Assembly (NCBI GenBank): GCA_905234355.1
Contig: CAJOHP010000138.1
Coordinates: forward strand, 2,120-9,368
Length of the DNA stretch: 7,249 nucleotides
Direction: 5' to 3'
DNA from: an uncultured Prevotella sp.
GTDB lineage: Bacteria; Bacteroidota; Bacteroidia; Bacteroidales; Bacteroidaceae
Positions 5,783-7,249 of the stretch are shown here, one piece after another. Position numbers and translations under genes: made by a program. The first letter of the stretch is position 1. Each line of letters begins with the position of its first letter. The notes beneath the pieces were generated by a model. It worked only from the letters and a program-made list of their open reading frames with translations. It was not told the DNA's origin and did not search any database.

Positions 5783-5790
5783 TATCTTTG
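5783..5790 (+). promoter_or_regulatory. -7 box for the right-end secreted protein gene
   Basis: TATCTTTG is a full match to the TAnnTTTG consensus and the same octamer as in the VWA promoter. Transcription would start near 5797, with a leader of about 23-30 nt. No TTTG lies at the correct -33 distance (around 5759-5763), so the upstream half is weak. The box overlaps the inverted repeat TTTGTG-CC-CACAAA (5787-5800). Confidence 0.55.
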
Positions 5791-5819
5791 TGCCCACAAA
5801 AGACAACAACTAACTACCA

Positions 5820-6449
5820 ATGACAATGAAACATCAGCTACTCCTTTCGCTCTGTCTCCTGCTGGCAGCGGCCGGTGCGCATGCAGCGGGCGAGCAGACC
5901 GACGTCACGGCACAGTATGTGGCCAACGCCTCGTTTGAGCAAGACAACATCGGCTCGCTCTCCCCCAAGACCGAACAGGCCGACGGTCTGCGCGGCTACG
6001 TCGTCACTGCCCCCAAGGGCTGGACCGTGAGCAACAGCGCAGGGGCCGTGAGCCTCATCGTGACCAAAGACTGCTACACCGACAACGACTTCGGCCGCGT
6101 CACCACCCTGGCCGACGGCACGCAGGCCTACTACCTGCGCCTCGGGTGGAGCACGGGCACCACCACCGTGCAGCAGACCATAGCGTCGCTGCCCAAGGGC
6201 AAGTATCAGTTGCAGGCCAGTGTGCGCTCGGCCTATGCTAACCAAGCCGCCTCGGCCTTCGGACTCATGGCGGGTGCCCAGAGCAGCAGCATCGCCTTTG
6301 TGACCACCTATAATCATTACACATCGCAGGCTACATTCGGCTGCAACCCCTACGACGCAGCTTCAGTTGCAGCAGCTTCTGTTCGGCTTCCGCATCGACT
6401 GGCTATCAGGCGGCTCCTGCGTGATGTTCGACCATGTGCGTCTCTATAG
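5820..6449 (+). CDS. Secreted protein, N-terminal part with carbohydrate-binding-like domain; frame broken
   Basis: This is the 5' part of an exported protein whose frame is interrupted. Residues 1-22 form a Sec signal peptide, probably cut near AHA. Residues about 27-177 look like a beta-sandwich of the galactose-binding type common in front of Bacteroidetes carbohydrate-active enzymes: YVANASFEQ near the start, GWTVSN, a YYLRLGW strand, and LPKGKYQLQASVRSAYA. After about residue 177 (NPYDAA) the translation turns into an Arg-rich, frame-shifted tail (VRLPHRLAIRRLLRDVRP) and stops at TAG 6447-6449. The domain continues in the next frame, which reads FGFRIDWLSGGS. The last 30 or so residues are therefore not real protein. 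ATG 5820 and ATG 5826 (ATGACAATG) are both possible starts. Confidence 0.8.
   Translation: MTMKHQLLLSLCLLLAAAGAHAAGEQTDVTAQYVANASFEQDNIGSLSPKTEQADGLRGYVVTAPKGWTVSNSAGAVSLIVTKDCYTDNDFGRVTTLADGTQAYYLRLGWSTGTTTVQQTIASLPKGKYQLQASVRSAYANQAASAFGLMAGAQSSSIAFVTTYNHYTSQATFGCNPYDAASVAAASVRLPHRLAIRRLLRDVRPCASL
6304..6446 (+). other. Frameshift zone in the right-end gene
   Basis: Both frames are open only between the TGA at 6301-6303 (downstream frame) and the TAG at 6447-6449 (upstream frame), so the shift must lie here. Protein sense points to about 6345-6370. Removing one C from the CCCC run at 6347-6350 joins the frames as N-P-T-T-Q-L-Q-L-Q-Q-L-L-F-G-F-R-I-D-W. A homopolymer error or a true mutation would look the same. 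Confidence 0.8.
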
Positions 6450-7249
6450 GCTCTCCGACGACTATGTCGTGCCGCAAGAGCCCACCGAGGCCGACGTGAC
6501 AAGCCCCACCGAGGGCGCCGTGCTCGCCGATTTTGTCGGCGAGAGCCAGATGCAGACCGACCTCATGCAGATGCTCGCCCGCTTTGCCACCTATCTGAAG
6601 AACGACTTCCAGACGTCGTCGGCCAACAGCAAGGGCGAGCCCACCGGCGTCTTCAAGGGCGAGAGCACAGGCAACAGCAACGAGGCCGGCGTGCGCACCA
6701 ATGCCGACCTCTCGATGATCTGCGCCTTCCTCGTGAAGTATGGCAAGGGCAAGGTCGCACTGCCGGCCGCCGTCACCTGGGCCGACCTGGAGCAGATGGC
6801 CATGAAGAGCCTCGTCTTTGCCTACAGCACCCACAAGGCCAACAAGCTGAAGACCTGCCTGGACAGCAAGTACTGGGGCAGCACATCCTCGATCGGCCAC
6901 GTGTGGGAGTCGTCGCTATGGGCCATGTCGGTGGCCTACAGCGCCTTCTTCCAGTGGGACAAGCTCTCGGCCACGCAGCAGCAGTACGTCTACCAGCTGC
7001 TCAAGGCCGAGTGCAACTACGAGCTGCAGCGCACCATTCCCACCGGCTACAGCGGCGACACCAAGGCCGAGGAGAACGGATGGGAGGCCGACGTGCTGGC
7101 CGCCACCCTCGGGCTCTTCCCCGACGATGCCCTCGCGCCGCAGTGGTTCCAGCGCCTGCGGGAGTTTGCCATCAACAGCTACTCGCAGAAGGCCGACGCG
7201 CAGGACCACACCGTCATCGACCCCGACTACGACCAGACCACCGTGGCAC
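6352..7249 (+). CDS. Continuation of the same secreted protein: helical, probably alpha/alpha-toroid domain (3' end outside window)
   Basis: The frame one base on from the upstream part is open to the window edge; its first in-frame ATG is 6424. It begins with the last strands of the carbohydrate-binding-like domain (FGFRIDWLSGGS, then VMFDHVRLYRLSDD) and a linker (EPTEADVTSPTEG). From about 6520 on, the sequence is helix-rich with conserved-looking segments: NEAGVRTNADLSMICAFL, MKSLVFAYSTHKANKLK, YWGS, HVWESSLWAMSVAYSAFFQW, and AEENGWEADVLAATLGLFPDD. Repeated amphipathic helices with aromatic loops suggest an alpha/alpha toroid, as in polysaccharide lyases and some glycoside hydrolases, but I cannot name the family or a catalytic residue. 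It should be annotated with the 5820 part as one gene. If the frameshift is real the gene is probably inactive. Confidence 0.78.

Noticed and set aside
4406..5809. A 467-codon open frame on the minus strand across the VWA gene
   Set aside because: It is a mirror of the GC-biased codon use of the + strand gene; its translation is low-complexity Val/Gly/Ala/His-rich and it has no domain, promoter or start context.

Overview
The window looks like chromosomal DNA from a Bacteroidales bacterium, most likely a GC-rich relative of Prevotella. Three things point there: the gene families (a type II PssA, a DUF4834-like protein, a Bacteroidetes GH43 enzyme, a lipoprotein with an SDDDD-like surface-export signal), the absence of obvious Shine-Dalgarno sites, and several AT-rich upstream regions carrying the Bacteroidetes promoter pattern TTTG-N20-TAnnTTTG. 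The genus is inferred, not shown.

Layout. At the left edge (1-1568) is a membrane-lipid block on the + strand: the 3' part of psd, pssA overlapping it by 4 bp, and a small membrane protein of the DUF4834 type. It converges, with only 19 bp between stop codons, on a secreted GH43 glycoside hydrolase on the - strand (1588-2733). A 148-bp divergent intergenic region separates that gene from a Dabb-domain protein (2882-3187), which is followed by thioredoxin trxA (3283-3597). A 215-bp gap with a long two-part inverted repeat leads to a small acidic protein of unknown function (3813-4133). A regulatory region of about 290 bp then holds a GC-rich hairpin, repeated TTTGCAGAAAA half-sites and a good promoter. 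It precedes a VWA-domain lipoprotein (4427-5668) that ends at a strong intrinsic terminator. The right end holds a secreted protein with an N-terminal carbohydrate-binding-like domain and a helical, probably alpha/alpha-toroid domain. Its reading frame is broken by a +1 shift near 6350, and it runs off the window.

How the genes work together. Psd and PssA catalyse consecutive steps from CDP-diacylglycerol through phosphatidylserine to phosphatidylethanolamine and are translationally coupled. TrxA and the Dabb protein are housekeeping or stress-related. The GH43 enzyme, the VWA lipoprotein and the right-end protein are exported, and each appears to be a separate transcription unit; no SusC/SusD pair is present in the window.

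I see no mobile element with a transposase, no CRISPR array, no tRNA or rRNA, and no clear new multi-gene system. The best leads are the inverted-repeat element after trxA, the half-site array upstream of the VWA lipoprotein, the palindrome inside the Dabb promoter, and the frameshift at the right end.
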